DNA of 64,000 nt from Pseudomonas urmiensis (GCF_014268815.2 NZ_JABWRE020000001.1:2485001-2549000); one strand, 5' to 3'. Positions 25,817 through 34,921 are shown, counted from the stretch's first letter. The notes: generated by a model not told the origin, from the letters alone. Numbers and translations: made by a program.

Positions 25817-27769
25817 TCATCCTGCGGCCAGCTGCCCCAAGCTGCGCCGCACCTTGTCCAGCAACTCACCAATCTGGAACGGCTTGATCAGCATATCCAT
25901 CCCCGTGCCAAGAAACGCCTGGCGATCCAACGCGGTCTCGGCGTAGCCGGTCATGAACAGCACCGGCAGCCCTGGTCGGTAGGTGCGGGCCATGTCCGCC
26001 AGCTCCCGGCCACTGATCCCTGGCAAGCCGACATCGGTCAGCAACAGCTCGATCCCGGCGTCTTCGCGCAAATGGTCCAGCGCCTGCTCAATGGTCTCGG
26101 CCAAGGTGCAGCGATAGCCGGCATCGGCCAACGCCTCGGCCACCGACAGGCGCACCGAAGCCATGTCCTCGACGATCAGCACATGCTCGCCGGCGCCCTT
26201 CTGGTCGACCTGGGGTGCGCGATCAGCACTGGCCGCTTGTTGGGTACTGGCCGGCAGCAGCAGGGTCACTTCGGTGCCCTGCCCTGGCAGGCTTCGAATC
26301 GCCACATGCCCCCCAGACTGGCGAGCGAACCCATAGATAGTCGACAAGCCAAGCCCGGTGCCTTGACCGACCGGTTTGGTGGTGAAAAACGGATCGAAGA
26401 CTTTTTCCAGCAACTGCGGCTCGATGCCGCTGCCATCATCGCGCACCGTCACCGCCACATAGGGGCCGTCCTGCAAATTGGGGTCGCCATGCGACCAGGT
26501 CGCGGCAGTATTGACCCAGATATGCCCGCCCTTGGCCAAGGCATCCCGGGCATTGATCACCAGGTTGAGCACTGCGCTTTCCAGCTGGATCGGATCGACC
26601 AGGGCAATCGCCGGGCGGCTGGAGAGCTGCAGTTGCAGTTCGATGCGCTCGCCGATGGTGCGGGTAATCAACTCCTCCAGCGAGCGCACCCGTTCGTTGA
26701 CATCTACCGGCCGGGTATCGAGCGGCTGCTGGCGGGCGAAGGCCAGCAAGCGATGGGTGAGCGATGCCGCGCTCATTGCCGAGCTCAAGGCAGCCTCGGC
26801 GTAGCTTGGGACTTTCTCCACACGGTTTTCCGCAACCCGTTTGCGGATCAATTCCAGGCTGGTGATGATGCCGGTGAGCAGGTTGTTGAAGTCATGGGCG
26901 ATACCGCCGGTGAGGCTGCCCAGCGCATCCATCTTCTGTAGTTGCAACAACTGCGCTTCGCTGCGTGCGCGCTGGGCGACTTCATGGGCCAGCTGGGTGT
27001 TGGCGTCATCCAGGCGGGCCAGGTGCGAACGCTCGCGATGGCGGTGCTCGGTGACGTCCTCGACGAACACCAGGCACAAGCCGGGCGCGCGATAAGGCGA
27101 CAGCTGCCACTCGGTATCCCGCGGCAGGCCTTGCACGGTCATGGCCAAGGTGCCACGCCAGCGCTGGCCATCGGCAAGGTGCTGACGCAACAGCGCCAAT
27201 TCGCCTTGCTGATCGCTGGCAAAGCACTCACGCAAGGTTTCCGGGTGGCGGTTGTCCTGGATCAGCTGGGCGAAGGCCTGGTTGCATTCATGCACCTTGA
27301 GGGTGGCGTCCAAGACTGCAATCGGTGCCGAAACATTGCTGAAGATCTCACGAAAACGCGCTTCGCTCTCGCGCAGTGCACGCTCGGTGTCGCGCACCCG
27401 CAGCAAGGTGCGCAGGGTCGCCAGCAGCACGTCCGGATCGACCGGGTGCACCAGGTAGGCGTCGGCGCCCGCTTCCAGGCCAGTGATGATGTCACCGGTC
27501 TGGATCGACGCGGCAGACACGTGGATCACCGGCAGCAACGCGGTTGCCGGATCGGCGCGCAGCAGGCGCACGATGTCGAACCCACTCATGTCCGGCAGGT
27601 TGACATCGAGAATCAGGGCATCGATCTGCTCGTTGCGGATCATCGCCAGGCCGTCGCCACCGGTGCCTGCTTCCAGCACCTGGTAGTCGTGCAGCGCCAG
27701 CCGCCGGCGCAGCGCGTAACGCGTGGCGGCGTTGTCGTCGACGATCAGCAGGCGGATGTCAGGGTTCAT
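25817..27769 (-). CDS. Receiver-PAS-HisKA-HATPase-receiver hybrid kinase (stressosome operon)
   Basis: A 650-residue soluble protein, last gene of a six-gene operon starting with RsbR. N-terminal receiver (LLIVDDNAATRYAL; acceptor aspartate in LILDVNLPDM), PAS domain (residues 135-255), coiled coil, His[13 protein letters not shown], HATPase (DPFFTTKPVGQGTGLGLS), and a second receiver (LIVEDMASVR; LLTDVGLPGI). The N-terminal receiver could accept phosphate from the preceding kinase. No output domain. Its start overlaps the preceding kinase gene by 11 bases. Confidence 0.92.
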   Translation of the reverse strand: MNPDIRLLIVDDNAATRYALRRRLALHDYQVLEAGTGGDGLAMIRNEQIDALILDVNLPDMSGFDIVRLLRADPATALLPVIHVSAASIQTGDIITGLEAGADAYLVHPVDPDVLLATLRTLLRVRDTERALRESEARFREIFSNVSAPIAVLDATLKVHECNQAFAQLIQDNRHPETLRECFASDQQGELALLRQHLADGQRWRGTLAMTVQGLPRDTEWQLSPYRAPGLCLVFVEDVTEHRHRERSHLARLDDANTQLAHEVAQRARSEAQLLQLQKMDALGSLTGGIAHDFNNLLTGIITSLELIRKRVAENRVEKVPSYAEAALSSAMSAASLTHRLLAFARQQPLDTRPVDVNERVRSLEELITRTIGERIELQLQLSSRPAIALVDPIQLESAVLNLVINARDALAKGGHIWVNTAATWSHGDPNLQDGPYVAVTVRDDGSGIEPQLLEKVFDPFFTTKPVGQGTGLGLSTIYGFARQSGGHVAIRSLPGQGTEVTLLLPASTQQAASADRAPQVDQKGAGEHVLIVEDMASVRLSVAEALADAGYRCTLAETIEQALDHLREDAGIELLLTDVGLPGISGRELADMARTYRPGLPVLFMTGYAETALDRQAFLGTGMDMLIKPFQIGELLDKVRRSLGQLAAG

Positions 27770-28634
27770 CGACGCTCTCCTGGGCGATGGCCAATGGAAT
27801 GATCACAAAAAACGCCGAACCCTCCCCTGGCACGCTGTCCACCCCCACTTCGCCCCCCAGCAAGGCGGCGAAACGCTTGCACAGCGACAACCCCAAGCCA
27901 GTGCCGCGCAGACGCTTTTGCAGTGGCGAGTCGAGCTGGGCGAAGTCCTCGAACAGGCCTTCGAGCAGCTCTGGCGCAATGCCGATGCCGGTATCGGTAA
28001 CGGCGAAGCGAATCTGATCGCTGCCATGCAACTGGGCCGAGACCCGCACTTCGCCTCGGGTGGTGAACTTCAGGGCATTGGAAATGAAGTTACGCAGAAT
28101 CTGGGTCAGCTTCTTGTCGTCGGTATACAGCTGGGGCAGGCCCTGTGGTTCTTCGAAAATCAGATCGACAGACCCGGTATCGACAATCGGCCGGAACATC
28201 CCGCGCAAGGCGGCGAACAGGTCGAGCATGTCGAACCAGGCCGGCGAGATGGTGATGCGCCCGGCCTCGATCTTGGCCAGGTCCAGCAGGTCATCGACCA
28301 TGTCGCTGAGCTCGCGAGTCGCGGTGCTGACGAACGCCACCTGCAACTGCTGCTCTTTGCTCAGCGGCCCGTCCACTTCGTCGGCGAGCAGGCTGGTAAT
28401 GCTCAGGATCGAGCCCAGCGGCGTGCGGAATTCGTGGCTCATGTAGGAAAGGAAGCGGCTTTTCAGGTCCGATGCCTGGCGCAATTGCTCAGCCTGGATA
28501 TCCAGCTCGGCATACAGCGCCAGCACGCCCTGGTTGGTTTCTTCCAACTCGCCGCGCAAGGCCTGGTTCTCCGCCTGCAAGCGCGCCACCAGGGCGGCCT
28601 GCTCGGCGGTGGTGTGGGGCGACGGCTCAGGCAT
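27759..28634 (-). CDS. Sensor histidine kinase without input domain (stressosome operon)
   Basis: A 291-residue soluble kinase: an N-terminal coiled coil (AALVARLQAENQALRGELEETNQ), HisKA with SYMSHEFRTPLGSIL, and HATPase (N box FISNALKFTTRGEV, DTGIGI, GTGLGLSLCKRFAALLGGEV). With no sensor domain, it probably receives its signal by contact with RsbT or the RsbX-like protein encoded upstream. ATG 28634 overlaps the RsbX-like gene end by eight bases; an earlier in-frame start would lie deeper in that gene. Confidence 0.9.
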   Translation of the reverse strand: MPEPSPHTTAEQAALVARLQAENQALRGELEETNQGVLALYAELDIQAEQLRQASDLKSRFLSYMSHEFRTPLGSILSITSLLADEVDGPLSKEQQLQVAFVSTATRELSDMVDDLLDLAKIEAGRITISPAWFDMLDLFAALRGMFRPIVDTGSVDLIFEEPQGLPQLYTDDKKLTQILRNFISNALKFTTRGEVRVSAQLHGSDQIRFAVTDTGIGIAPELLEGLFEDFAQLDSPLQKRLRGTGLGLSLCKRFAALLGGEVGVDSVPGEGSAFFVIIPLAIAQESVDEP

Positions 28635-29643
28635 GCACTGTCTCCAGGTCGATAACCAGCACCGTGACATCGTCCCGCCCGCGGCAGAAGTCGCGGTGCA
28701 GCACGGTGGCGATCACGGCCGGGTGGCGCGAGGCCAGGCCGGGGTAGGCTTGAAGGTTCCAACGCGATTGCAGGCCGTCGCTGAACATGATCAACAGATT
28801 TCCCTTCACGTGAGCGTAGTCGAACACCTGGCCCTTGCGGTATTGACCCCCGACGATGCCGGGGTGCGAGGCCAGGCCCCGCGGCCGTTCGCCGCCCACC
28901 AAGGTGGCGCCGATATTGCCGATGCCAATGAACGCCAAGCTGTCGGCGCAGGCATCGTACTGAGCGATGGCCACCGCGCCGCCGCGGGTGCCAGCCATGG
29001 CGTGGTGCAGCTCGCCAAGCAAGCCTTGCGGCTCACTGAACGGGTTGCCGGCAAACTCCTGGGCCCCGGCCTTGGCGGCTCGCTCGGCCTCCTCACCGTG
29101 ACCCAGACCATCTATAAGCAGTGCGCTCAGTCGTTGCTTACCCAGGGTCACGTGCCAAGTATCACCACAGGCGGGGTCATCATGCAGTGAATGCTGGCTG
29201 ACCCCGACCCGCACATCCGGCCCACTGGCGTCCTCGCGGTACAGCCGCGCCAAGACCACTGCGCCACGCTCATCGGCATGCACATCGAACACCTGTGCCA
29301 GGCGACTGACCGCCCCCAGGCCAATGCCCTGGGTGCCGCCGGTCGAGTAGCCATCGGCCAGGCAAGCGTGTACATCGAACCCCTTGGCGCGATCCACCGC
29401 CAGCAGCTCAAGGCCGTGCCCGTCACCATGAGGCAGTACCCGCAAATGCAACTCGCCGCGCTCGGCATGTTTGAGCACATTGCTGGCAAGCTCGGTAGCG
29501 ACCAGCGCGGCTCGACCAGCATCGGCTGGATCAAAACCATGCTGTTCGGCCAGTTTCTGCACCACCCGGCGGGCGTGGCCCACCTGGCTGTGATCATCCA
29601 GGCGCAATACCTGGGTCAGGCTGGCGGCAAGGTTCATGTCCAT
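28627..29643 (-). CDS. rsbX: RsbW-like ATPase fused to RsbX-like PP2C phosphatase
   Basis: A 338-residue protein with two parts. Residues 1-150 resemble an RsbW/RsbT-type ATP-binding domain (LVATELASNVLKHA, QGIGLGAVSRLAQVFDV). Residues 150-335 are an RsbX/SpoIIE-type serine phosphatase (LSALLIDGLGHGEEAERAA, GIGNIGATLV, LLIMFSDGL, RDDVTVLVID). RsbX resets stressosomes by removing phosphate from RsbR and RsbS. It overlaps rsbT by ten bases, indicating coupled translation. Confidence 0.88.
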   Translation of the reverse strand: MDMNLAASLTQVLRLDDHSQVGHARRVVQKLAEQHGFDPADAGRAALVATELASNVLKHAERGELHLRVLPHGDGHGLELLAVDRAKGFDVHACLADGYSTGGTQGIGLGAVSRLAQVFDVHADERGAVVLARLYREDASGPDVRVGVSQHSLHDDPACGDTWHVTLGKQRLSALLIDGLGHGEEAERAAKAGAQEFAGNPFSEPQGLLGELHHAMAGTRGGAVAIAQYDACADSLAFIGIGNIGATLVGGERPRGLASHPGIVGGQYRKGQVFDYAHVKGNLLIMFSDGLQSRWNLQAYPGLASRHPAVIATVLHRDFCRGRDDVTVLVIDLETVHA

Positions 29644-30038
29644 CGAGTTATCGTTACCCGGGTGCCTTGCCCGGGAGCGGTGTCGAGTTCGAATTCATCG
29701 ACCAGCCGGCGCGCGCCGGTCAGCCCCAGGCCCAGGCCCGAGCCGGAGGTCCAGCCATCGGTCAACGCCAGCTTGACGTCAGCGATGCCGGGGCCTTCGT
29801 CGCGAAATACCAGGCGCAAGCCAACCCTGCCGGCGTCCTCGATGACCTGCCAGTCCATATCGCCGCCACCGCCATACACCACGGTGTTACGGGCCAGTTC
29901 GCTGACCGCCGTGACCAGCTTGGTCAAGTCGACCAGGCGCATGCCGCAGTCACTGGCGATCCTGCGCGCCAGCTGTCGGGCCAGTACCACATCCTGCTCC
30001 AGGCGCACCGGTTGGCTGCCGCTGTCGCGAATGCTCAT
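29634..30038 (-). CDS. rsbT: RsbT-like serine/threonine kinase
   Basis: A 134-residue GHKL kinase: VSELARNTVVYGGGG is the N box, FRDEGPGIADV the G1 box, and GLGLGLTGARRLVDEFEL the G2 region, all as in RsbT. In a stressosome it is held by RsbR/RsbS, phosphorylates them on signal, and is then free to act on a downstream partner. Start overlaps the rsbS stop by four bases (ATGA). Confidence 0.92.
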   Translation of the reverse strand: MSIRDSGSQPVRLEQDVVLARQLARRIASDCGMRLVDLTKLVTAVSELARNTVVYGGGGDMDWQVIEDAGRVGLRLVFRDEGPGIADVKLALTDGWTSGSGLGLGLTGARRLVDEFELDTAPGQGTRVTITRWT

Positions 30039-30397
30039 GGCCGACCTACCCGCTGACGCAGCAGATTCATGCCGCGGTCAACGTTGAGCGCGGTGCTCAC
30101 CCCTGGCAGGGTCAGGCCGAGTTCGACCAGGGTGATGGCTACCGCCGGCTGCATGCCGACCAGCACGGTTTCGGCGTCCATGATCCGCGACAAGCCGGAG
30201 ATGCTGGCGATCATCCGGCCGATGAACGAGTCGACCATGTCCAGCGCCGAGATATCGATCAACACGCCCCGCGCCGAGGTGTGGTCGATACGCGCGGTGA
30301 GGTCGTCCTGCAGGCGCAGGGCCAGTTGGTCGTGCATGTCCACCTGGATGGTCACCAGCAGGAACTCGCCCATCTGCAAGATAGGGATACGCTCCAT
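30035..30397 (-). CDS. rsbS: RsbS-like STAS protein
   Basis: A 120-residue single STAS domain. The phosphoacceptor region ISALDMVDSFIGRM contains S57, equivalent to the serine phosphorylated by RsbT in Bacillus RsbS. The stop/start spacing to rsbR is four bases. Structural component of the stressosome shell. Confidence 0.93.
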   Translation of the reverse strand: MERIPILQMGEFLLVTIQVDMHDQLALRLQDDLTARIDHTSARGVLIDISALDMVDSFIGRMIASISGLSRIMDAETVLVGMQPAVAITLVELGLTLPGVSTALNVDRGMNLLRQRVGRP

Positions 30398-30401
30398 CGG
30401 C

Positions 30402-31253
30402 TCACACTCGCTCGTCTGGGCGGTTGCCTAGACGGGTCAGCGCCAATTTGAGGGCATCGGCAAGATTGGACTTGGTGGTCAGCGTGCCCAGGTCCAGGCC
30501 CAGGTGAACGATGGTCTGGGCGATCTGCGGACGCACGCCGCTAATGATGCAGTCGGCGCCCATCAGGCGGATGGCAGTGACGGTCTTGAGCAGGTGCTGG
30601 GCCACCAGGGTATCGACCGTGGGCACGCCGGTGATGTCGATGATGGCGATTTCCGAGCCGGTGTCGACGATACGCTGCAGCAGTGACTCCATGACGGTCT
30701 GGCTGCGTTGCGAGTCGAGGGTGCCGATCAGCGGCAAGGCGAGCACTCCATCCCACAGTTTGACCACCGGGGTGGACAGTTCTAGCAGCTCTTCCTGCTG
30801 GCGCTTGATCACCCCTTCGCGGGTTTTCTGATAGGTGCGGATGGTGTGCACTCCAAAGGCGTCGAGCAGCTCGGAGACCTCCCACAGCTGCTCGGCCAAC
30901 AGCGCCGGCTGCTCGCGGTAGTGACTTTGCAACAGGGTGAACAGCGGGCCTTTGAGGGCAAAGATGAAGTAGGCGGTCTGGTGCGACTCCTGGCCCGCCT
31001 GGGCACGGCTGCTGGAGAGTTTCTCCAGGAAGCGGCGGGTTTCTTCCCAACCTGCTGCGCCAATGTTGCCGCCGCTTTCGCTGCGCAGGCCATCGACTAC
31101 CAGTTGGAGAAAATCACGGGTTTCCTGACGCAAGTCCTGCTCTTTGATATTGCGGGCGGCGCCATTGGCTTCCAGTGCTGCGATCCAATCGCCGATCAGC
31201 TGGGACTGGTTGCTAGCAATTGCTTCCAACGTACTGTTCTGCAGTGCTGCCAT
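30402..31253 (-). CDS. rsbR: RsbR-like STAS protein
   Basis: A 283-residue RsbR paralogue. Residues 1-155 are a helical N-terminal sensor domain of the RsbRD type; residues 160-275 are a STAS domain with DITGVPTVDTLVAQH and SGVRPQIAQTIVHLGLDL, retaining both conserved threonines (T215 and T247) that RsbT phosphorylates in the family. The ATG at 31253, with AGGAG ten bases upstream, gives a normal start; an in-frame extension to 31436 looks non-coding. First gene of the rsbR-S-T-X-kinase-hybrid kinase operon. Confidence 0.92.
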   Translation of the reverse strand: MAALQNSTLEAIASNQSQLIGDWIAALEANGAARNIKEQDLRQETRDFLQLVVDGLRSESGGNIGAAGWEETRRFLEKLSSSRAQAGQESHQTAYFIFALKGPLFTLLQSHYREQPALLAEQLWEVSELLDAFGVHTIRTYQKTREGVIKRQQEELLELSTPVVKLWDGVLALPLIGTLDSQRSQTVMESLLQRIVDTGSEIAIIDITGVPTVDTLVAQHLLKTVTAIRLMGADCIISGVRPQIAQTIVHLGLDLGTLTTKSNLADALKLALTRLGNRPDERV

Positions 31254-31581
31254 GTGCCTTGCTCTCCTGAAAATGCCTGCCGGCGCCCGATAGAAATTAC
31301 CGGCCCCAAAAAATGACATCCACCAGTGAAAATAGTTGTGGCAACCACCCAATAATTGCATTGGGCTATCCGCCGTGCTGCTAACTCTAGGCCAAGATCG
31401 CCCGGTCCGTGGTAGACAGCGACTCAGCAACTGCATAGCGGTAGAGAGGCACCGGCACAGCGCAACAACGCAATGCAGGACAGATAGAACGCATCCGTTT
31501 AGGCCATCAGGTAGGCTTGCTCACGCACACTCCGATTAGTCCACCCTCCTCCAGCCCGCTTTATCGCCCTCAATCTGCGCG
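31254..31581. other. Upstream region of the stressosome operon
   Basis: A 328-base gap with no gene that I can support. It must hold the rsbR promoter (minus strand). TTGCCA with CTATTTT nearby around 31330-31345 on that strand is a weak possibility only. Confidence 0.35.
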
Positions 31582-32454
31582 TCAGGGCTTGAGAAAAGCC
31601 ATTACCTGCTCAGCTGCCAATGCTGGATTTTCTTGCATGAAGCAATGCCCGCCCGGCATCTGCTGCGCCGTCACGCTCGCATTGAGCGCCGCCAGGCGGC
31701 GCACCGAGTGAGGCACGAAGGGATAGGTCTGCTCGCCGTAGAGAATCCGCGTGGGCGTGCGGATTCGGCCCAGCTGTGTCCACATACGCTCGGGGAAGGA
31801 GCTGAAGATCTCCACTTCGCGGCTAGGCCGGCATTTGAGCACCACCGCTTCACCGCAGTCGCCAATGGCATGCTCGACATACGCCTGCAACGCCTCGTCG
31901 CTCCAGCCTTTGAAGATGCCCCGCCCCTGCAGCGAGGCATGTGCCGCCGCGCGATCAGGCCAGTGGCTGCGCCGCGTGGCCGCCTTGCGCGCCAAGGCGT
32001 GTCGCCGGTGCAGGCCAACCAGCGCGGCAGCGCCCATAACCCCGAGCATGCGCCGGCTGAACAGCACCGGATCGAGCAACACCGCGCGTTCGAACAGCTG
32101 CGGCTCATTGGCCAGGATCAACCCGGTCAGCACCCCGCCAAAACTGTGCCCAAGGGCATACCGGGGGACATCGCCATACTCGCCTCGACCCGCCTCGAAA
32201 GCCTCCACGGCCAACGCAGCCGTGCGGTTCCAACCACGAAATGCGCCGCCATGGTCACTGTCGCCATGGCCCTGCACATCGCTCAACCACAGGTCGTAAT
32301 GCTCGCCCAAACGCATCAGCAGCGGCTGGTAGGCCAGGCTGCAAAAGCCGTTACCGTGAAGAAAGTGCAGCAGTGGCCGGCCACTGGCGGGCGAGCGCCA
32401 ACCGCGCAGGGTGAAGCCTTCAGGGCAATCATGGGACCAAGGGATCAATTGCAT
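31582..32454 (-). CDS. Alpha/beta hydrolase
   Basis: A 290-residue hydrolase with oxyanion motif HFLHGNGFCS (near residue 30), DVQGHGDSD, nucleophile elbow GHSFGG and a C-terminal histidine in MPGGHCFMQENP. The long middle insert (FSRRMLGVMGAAALVGLHRRHALARKAA) is a helical lid. No operon partner is obvious; the LysE-type exporter lies 22 bases upstream on the same strand. Substrate unknown. Confidence 0.88.
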   Translation of the reverse strand: MQLIPWSHDCPEGFTLRGWRSPASGRPLLHFLHGNGFCSLAYQPLLMRLGEHYDLWLSDVQGHGDSDHGGAFRGWNRTAALAVEAFEAGRGEYGDVPRYALGHSFGGVLTGLILANEPQLFERAVLLDPVLFSRRMLGVMGAAALVGLHRRHALARKAATRRSHWPDRAAAHASLQGRGIFKGWSDEALQAYVEHAIGDCGEAVVLKCRPSREVEIFSSFPERMWTQLGRIRTPTRILYGEQTYPFVPHSVRRLAALNASVTAQQMPGGHCFMQENPALAAEQVMAFLKP

Positions 32455-32476
32455 CAGCCGGCTGCGCTCATCGGGA

Positions 32477-33097
32477 TCAGGAAAACGCCGATTCTACAAA
32501 CAGCAGCGGGTACAGCGAAATCACCAGCAGCAGGGCCATCAGGACATTGAACAGCATCAGCCAACGTGGATTTTGCAAAAGGCTGCGCAAAGCACTGCCG
32601 AACATCACCCAAATCCCGACACTGGGCAGGTTGACCAGGGCGAATACCGCCGCGATGACGATCACATTGACGACATAACCCTGCGCTGGCGTGTAGGTGG
32701 TAATCGCCCCAACGGCCATCACCCAGGCTTTGGGGTTGACCCACTGGAACGCCGCCGCGCCCAGGAAACTCATCGGCTTGGCCGAGCCATTGCCGCTGGC
32801 AGAGATCGGCCCAGAAGTGGCGATCTTGTAGGCCAGATACAGCAAGTACGCAGCGCCGAGGTAGCGAAGGATGCTGTACAACGGCGGCCAGGCCTTGAAC
32901 ACTTCGCCTAGGCCAAAGCCTACCGCCAGCACCATGACCATGAAGCCAATGCTGATGCCCATGGCGTGCGGAATCGAACGACGCACCCCAAAGTTCACCC
33001 CCGAAGCGAGCAACATGGTGTTGTTCGGCCCCGGGGTGATCGAGGACACGAAAGCAAAAAGCACAAAGGCAGTCAGCAGGTCGAGAGAGGCAAGCAT
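32477..33097 (-). CDS. LysE family exporter
   Basis: A 206-residue six-helix exporter with SSITPGPNNTMLLASGVNFG at its N-terminus and FQWVNPKAWVMAVGA in the middle, as in RhtB/LysE proteins. The ATG at 33097 puts the first helix at residue 3; a longer frame adds non-hydrophobic residues and was rejected. May be co-transcribed with the hydrolase downstream. Confidence 0.92.
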   Translation of the reverse strand: MLASLDLLTAFVLFAFVSSITPGPNNTMLLASGVNFGVRRSIPHAMGISIGFMVMVLAVGFGLGEVFKAWPPLYSILRYLGAAYLLYLAYKIATSGPISASGNGSAKPMSFLGAAAFQWVNPKAWVMAVGAITTYTPAQGYVVNVIVIAAVFALVNLPSVGIWVMFGSALRSLLQNPRWLMLFNVLMALLLVISLYPLLFVESAFS

Positions 33098-33197
33098 GGC
33101 GTGGTTCCGCAGCGTGGAGTAGTTATCGTGCAACCACAGTAGCGGAGTAGCGCCTGCCAACCACCAGTACAGTTACCTTATATTTTGCAGATACACA

Positions 33198-33401
33198 TCA
33201 CTGTACCGATTGTTCTGGCTGGAAGATTTCTTCGATGCTCAGGCCAAACACCCTGGCGATGGTAAAAGCCAGCGGCAGGCTGGGATCGTAACGGCCGGTT
33301 TCGATGGCGTTGACGGTCTGGCGCGAGACACCCAGGCGCTCGGCCAGCTCGGCCTGCGACCAGCCCTGCTCGCCGCGCAGGGCGCGGATGTGATTGTTCA
33401 T
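33198..33401 (-). CDS. Small XRE-type (Cro/CI) HTH regulator
   Basis: A 67-residue protein that is nearly all helix-turn-helix: RALRGEQGWSQAELAERLGV, then SRQTVNAIETGRYDPSLPLA and FGLSIEEIF. Its ATG overlaps the stop of the membrane-protein gene upstream (33398-33401), a common regulator/membrane-protein pair. Likely autoregulatory. Confidence 0.92.
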   Translation of the reverse strand: MNNHIRALRGEQGWSQAELAERLGVSRQTVNAIETGRYDPSLPLAFTIARVFGLSIEEIFQPEQSVQ

Positions 33402-33772
33402 CGGTAGCGTCTCACCCCAACCACCGCGCCGATTGCCCACAGCGAGCCCATCAGGCTCCAGACCATGAACATCGACAAACGCGGGTAGCCTGCCGTCTCC
33501 AGGAAGCCGTAACTGAAGGTCAGCAGCGCGGTGCCCACGAACGCCAAGCCAAGGGCTTCGAGCTGGATGCGCCGGGCCAGCTCATCCAGGCTGCGCAGGT
33601 GCCCAATGACCACCCCGGCCATCATCAGCATCGCCGGCACCGGCAGCAGGGCCAATGCCGTTTTGCCAGCGCCGGTAGGCAGGCTCGGCAGGTAGTGGCT
33701 GCTGACCAGCACGCAGCCGGCATAAGCCAGCAGCGTCAGGATGAAATTGCCCAGGAAGCGTCGTTGCGCCAT
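33398..33772 (-). CDS. Four-helix membrane protein, partner of XRE regulator
   Basis: A 124-residue inner-membrane protein with four predicted helices (ILTLLAYAGCVLVSS; TALALLPVPAMLMMAGVVIG; ALGLAFVGTALLTFSYGFL; MFMVWSLMGSLWAIGAVVGV). ATG 33772 is supported by the overlap with the following regulator gene and the start of hydrophobic sequence soon after. I do not recognise a function. Confidence 0.85.
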   Translation of the reverse strand: MAQRRFLGNFILTLLAYAGCVLVSSHYLPSLPTGAGKTALALLPVPAMLMMAGVVIGHLRSLDELARRIQLEALGLAFVGTALLTFSYGFLETAGYPRLSMFMVWSLMGSLWAIGAVVGVRRYR

Positions 33773-33905
33773 GGTCGGACCCTCGATGTAAAGTGTGCTT
33801 GACATTGAAGGCGATCGCGCCCGCCATGTCAAGCTAACTTTACATCTCGGCAAGCCCTGCCCTTGCCGCGTAAGATGAGCATCTCCAACCCAAGGAAGCC
33901 CCAGC

Positions 33906-34385
33906 ATGAGCCTGACCATCCGCCCCGCCGCGCGCAGCGATGCCGCGCAGATCCTGGCCTTCATCACCGAGCTTGCCGACTATGAACGGGCCCGCCATGA
34001 GGTGGTGGCCAGCCTGGCTGATATCGAGCGCAGCCTGTTCGACGAAGGCAGCACGGTGAGCAGCTTGATCTGCGAACGCAATGGCCAGGCGATTGGCTTT
34101 GCCGTGTACTTCTACAGCTATTCGACCTGGCTGGGGCGCAACGGCATCTACCTGGAGGATCTGTACATCACCCCAGAGCAACGCGGCGATGGCGCCGGGC
34201 GCCAGTTACTGCGCTTCATTGCTCGGGAAGCGCTGGCCAACCAGTGCGGACGGCTGGAATGGAGCGTGCTGGACTGGAATGAGCCGGCGATTGGTTTTTA
34301 CCAGTCGCTTGGGGCCCAGGCGCAGGATGAGTGGATTCGGTATAGGTTGGAAGGTGAGCGGCTGGCGGCGTTCGCCCAGGGCTAG
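33906..34385 (+). CDS. GNAT family N-acetyltransferase
   Basis: A 159-residue acetyltransferase resembling the diamine/thialysine acetyltransferase branch: LTIRPAARSDAAQILAFI at the start, NGIYLEDLYITPEQRGDGAG acetyl-CoA loop, and LDWNEPAIGFYQSLGA. AAGGAAG precedes the ATG. The substrate is uncertain but a small amine is plausible. Confidence 0.9.
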   Translation: MSLTIRPAARSDAAQILAFITELADYERARHEVVASLADIERSLFDEGSTVSSLICERNGQAIGFAVYFYSYSTWLGRNGIYLEDLYITPEQRGDGAGRQLLRFIAREALANQCGRLEWSVLDWNEPAIGFYQSLGAQAQDEWIRYRLEGERLAAFAQG

Positions 34386-34500
34386 GCTGGCGTTGGCAAG
34401 GCCCTCAATCTGCCGGCAGATTGCAGCGCTTGTACAAGGGTTGCCATCAGCCCGCGCAGCGACTGCCTGAGGTCGCTGCAGGGCAGCATTTATGCCGCGG

Positions 34501-34908
34501 TCAGTGGCGCTCCGGCGCTGGCATCACCTGCACATGCCCATGCTCCACGCCACGCTCAGCCATCAGCTGACGCGACAGTTCAACGACCTCGCCGCTGGCC
34601 CCCTGCAATACCGATACCTCCAGGCAATGCCCGGCATCGAGGTGTACATGCAGGGTCGAGCGGGTCAGGTCGTGGTGGGCGTGGAAGGTTTGGTTCAGGC
34701 GCTTTGGCAGCTCACGGGTGTCATGGTCGTACAGATAGCTGACCACCGCCACGCACGGAGCAGCCTCTGCCAGCGGCTCAGACTCGAGCAGACCATTGCG
34801 CAGCAGGTCGCGAATGGCCTCGGAGCGGCCTTGATAACCATGCTCAGCCACCCGCCGGTCGATGACCTCGAGCAACTCCTCGTCCAGCGTGATGGTGATC
34901 CGTTGCAT
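34501..34908 (-). CDS. nikR: Nickel-responsive repressor NikR
   Basis: A 135-residue ribbon-helix-helix repressor: MQRITITLDEELLEVIDRRV and YQGRSEAIRDLLRNGL form the DNA-binding part. The C-terminal ACT-like domain carries the nickel ligands in LTRSTLHVHLDAGHCLEV (H-x-H and C, plus a histidine in HAHHD). ATG 34908 is chosen because it gives the standard N-terminus. Divergent from nikA, with the operator between them. Confidence 0.95.
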   Translation of the reverse strand: MQRITITLDEELLEVIDRRVAEHGYQGRSEAIRDLLRNGLLESEPLAEAAPCVAVVSYLYDHDTRELPKRLNQTFHAHHDLTRSTLHVHLDAGHCLEVSVLQGASGEVVELSRQLMAERGVEHGHVQVMPAPERH

Positions 34909-34921
34909 TTTGTTACTTCCA

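Noticed and set aside
28121..28130. CGGTATACAG as a further regulon operator
   Set aside because: It lies inside a kinase gene and matches only the central bases, not the ATTATGG arm.
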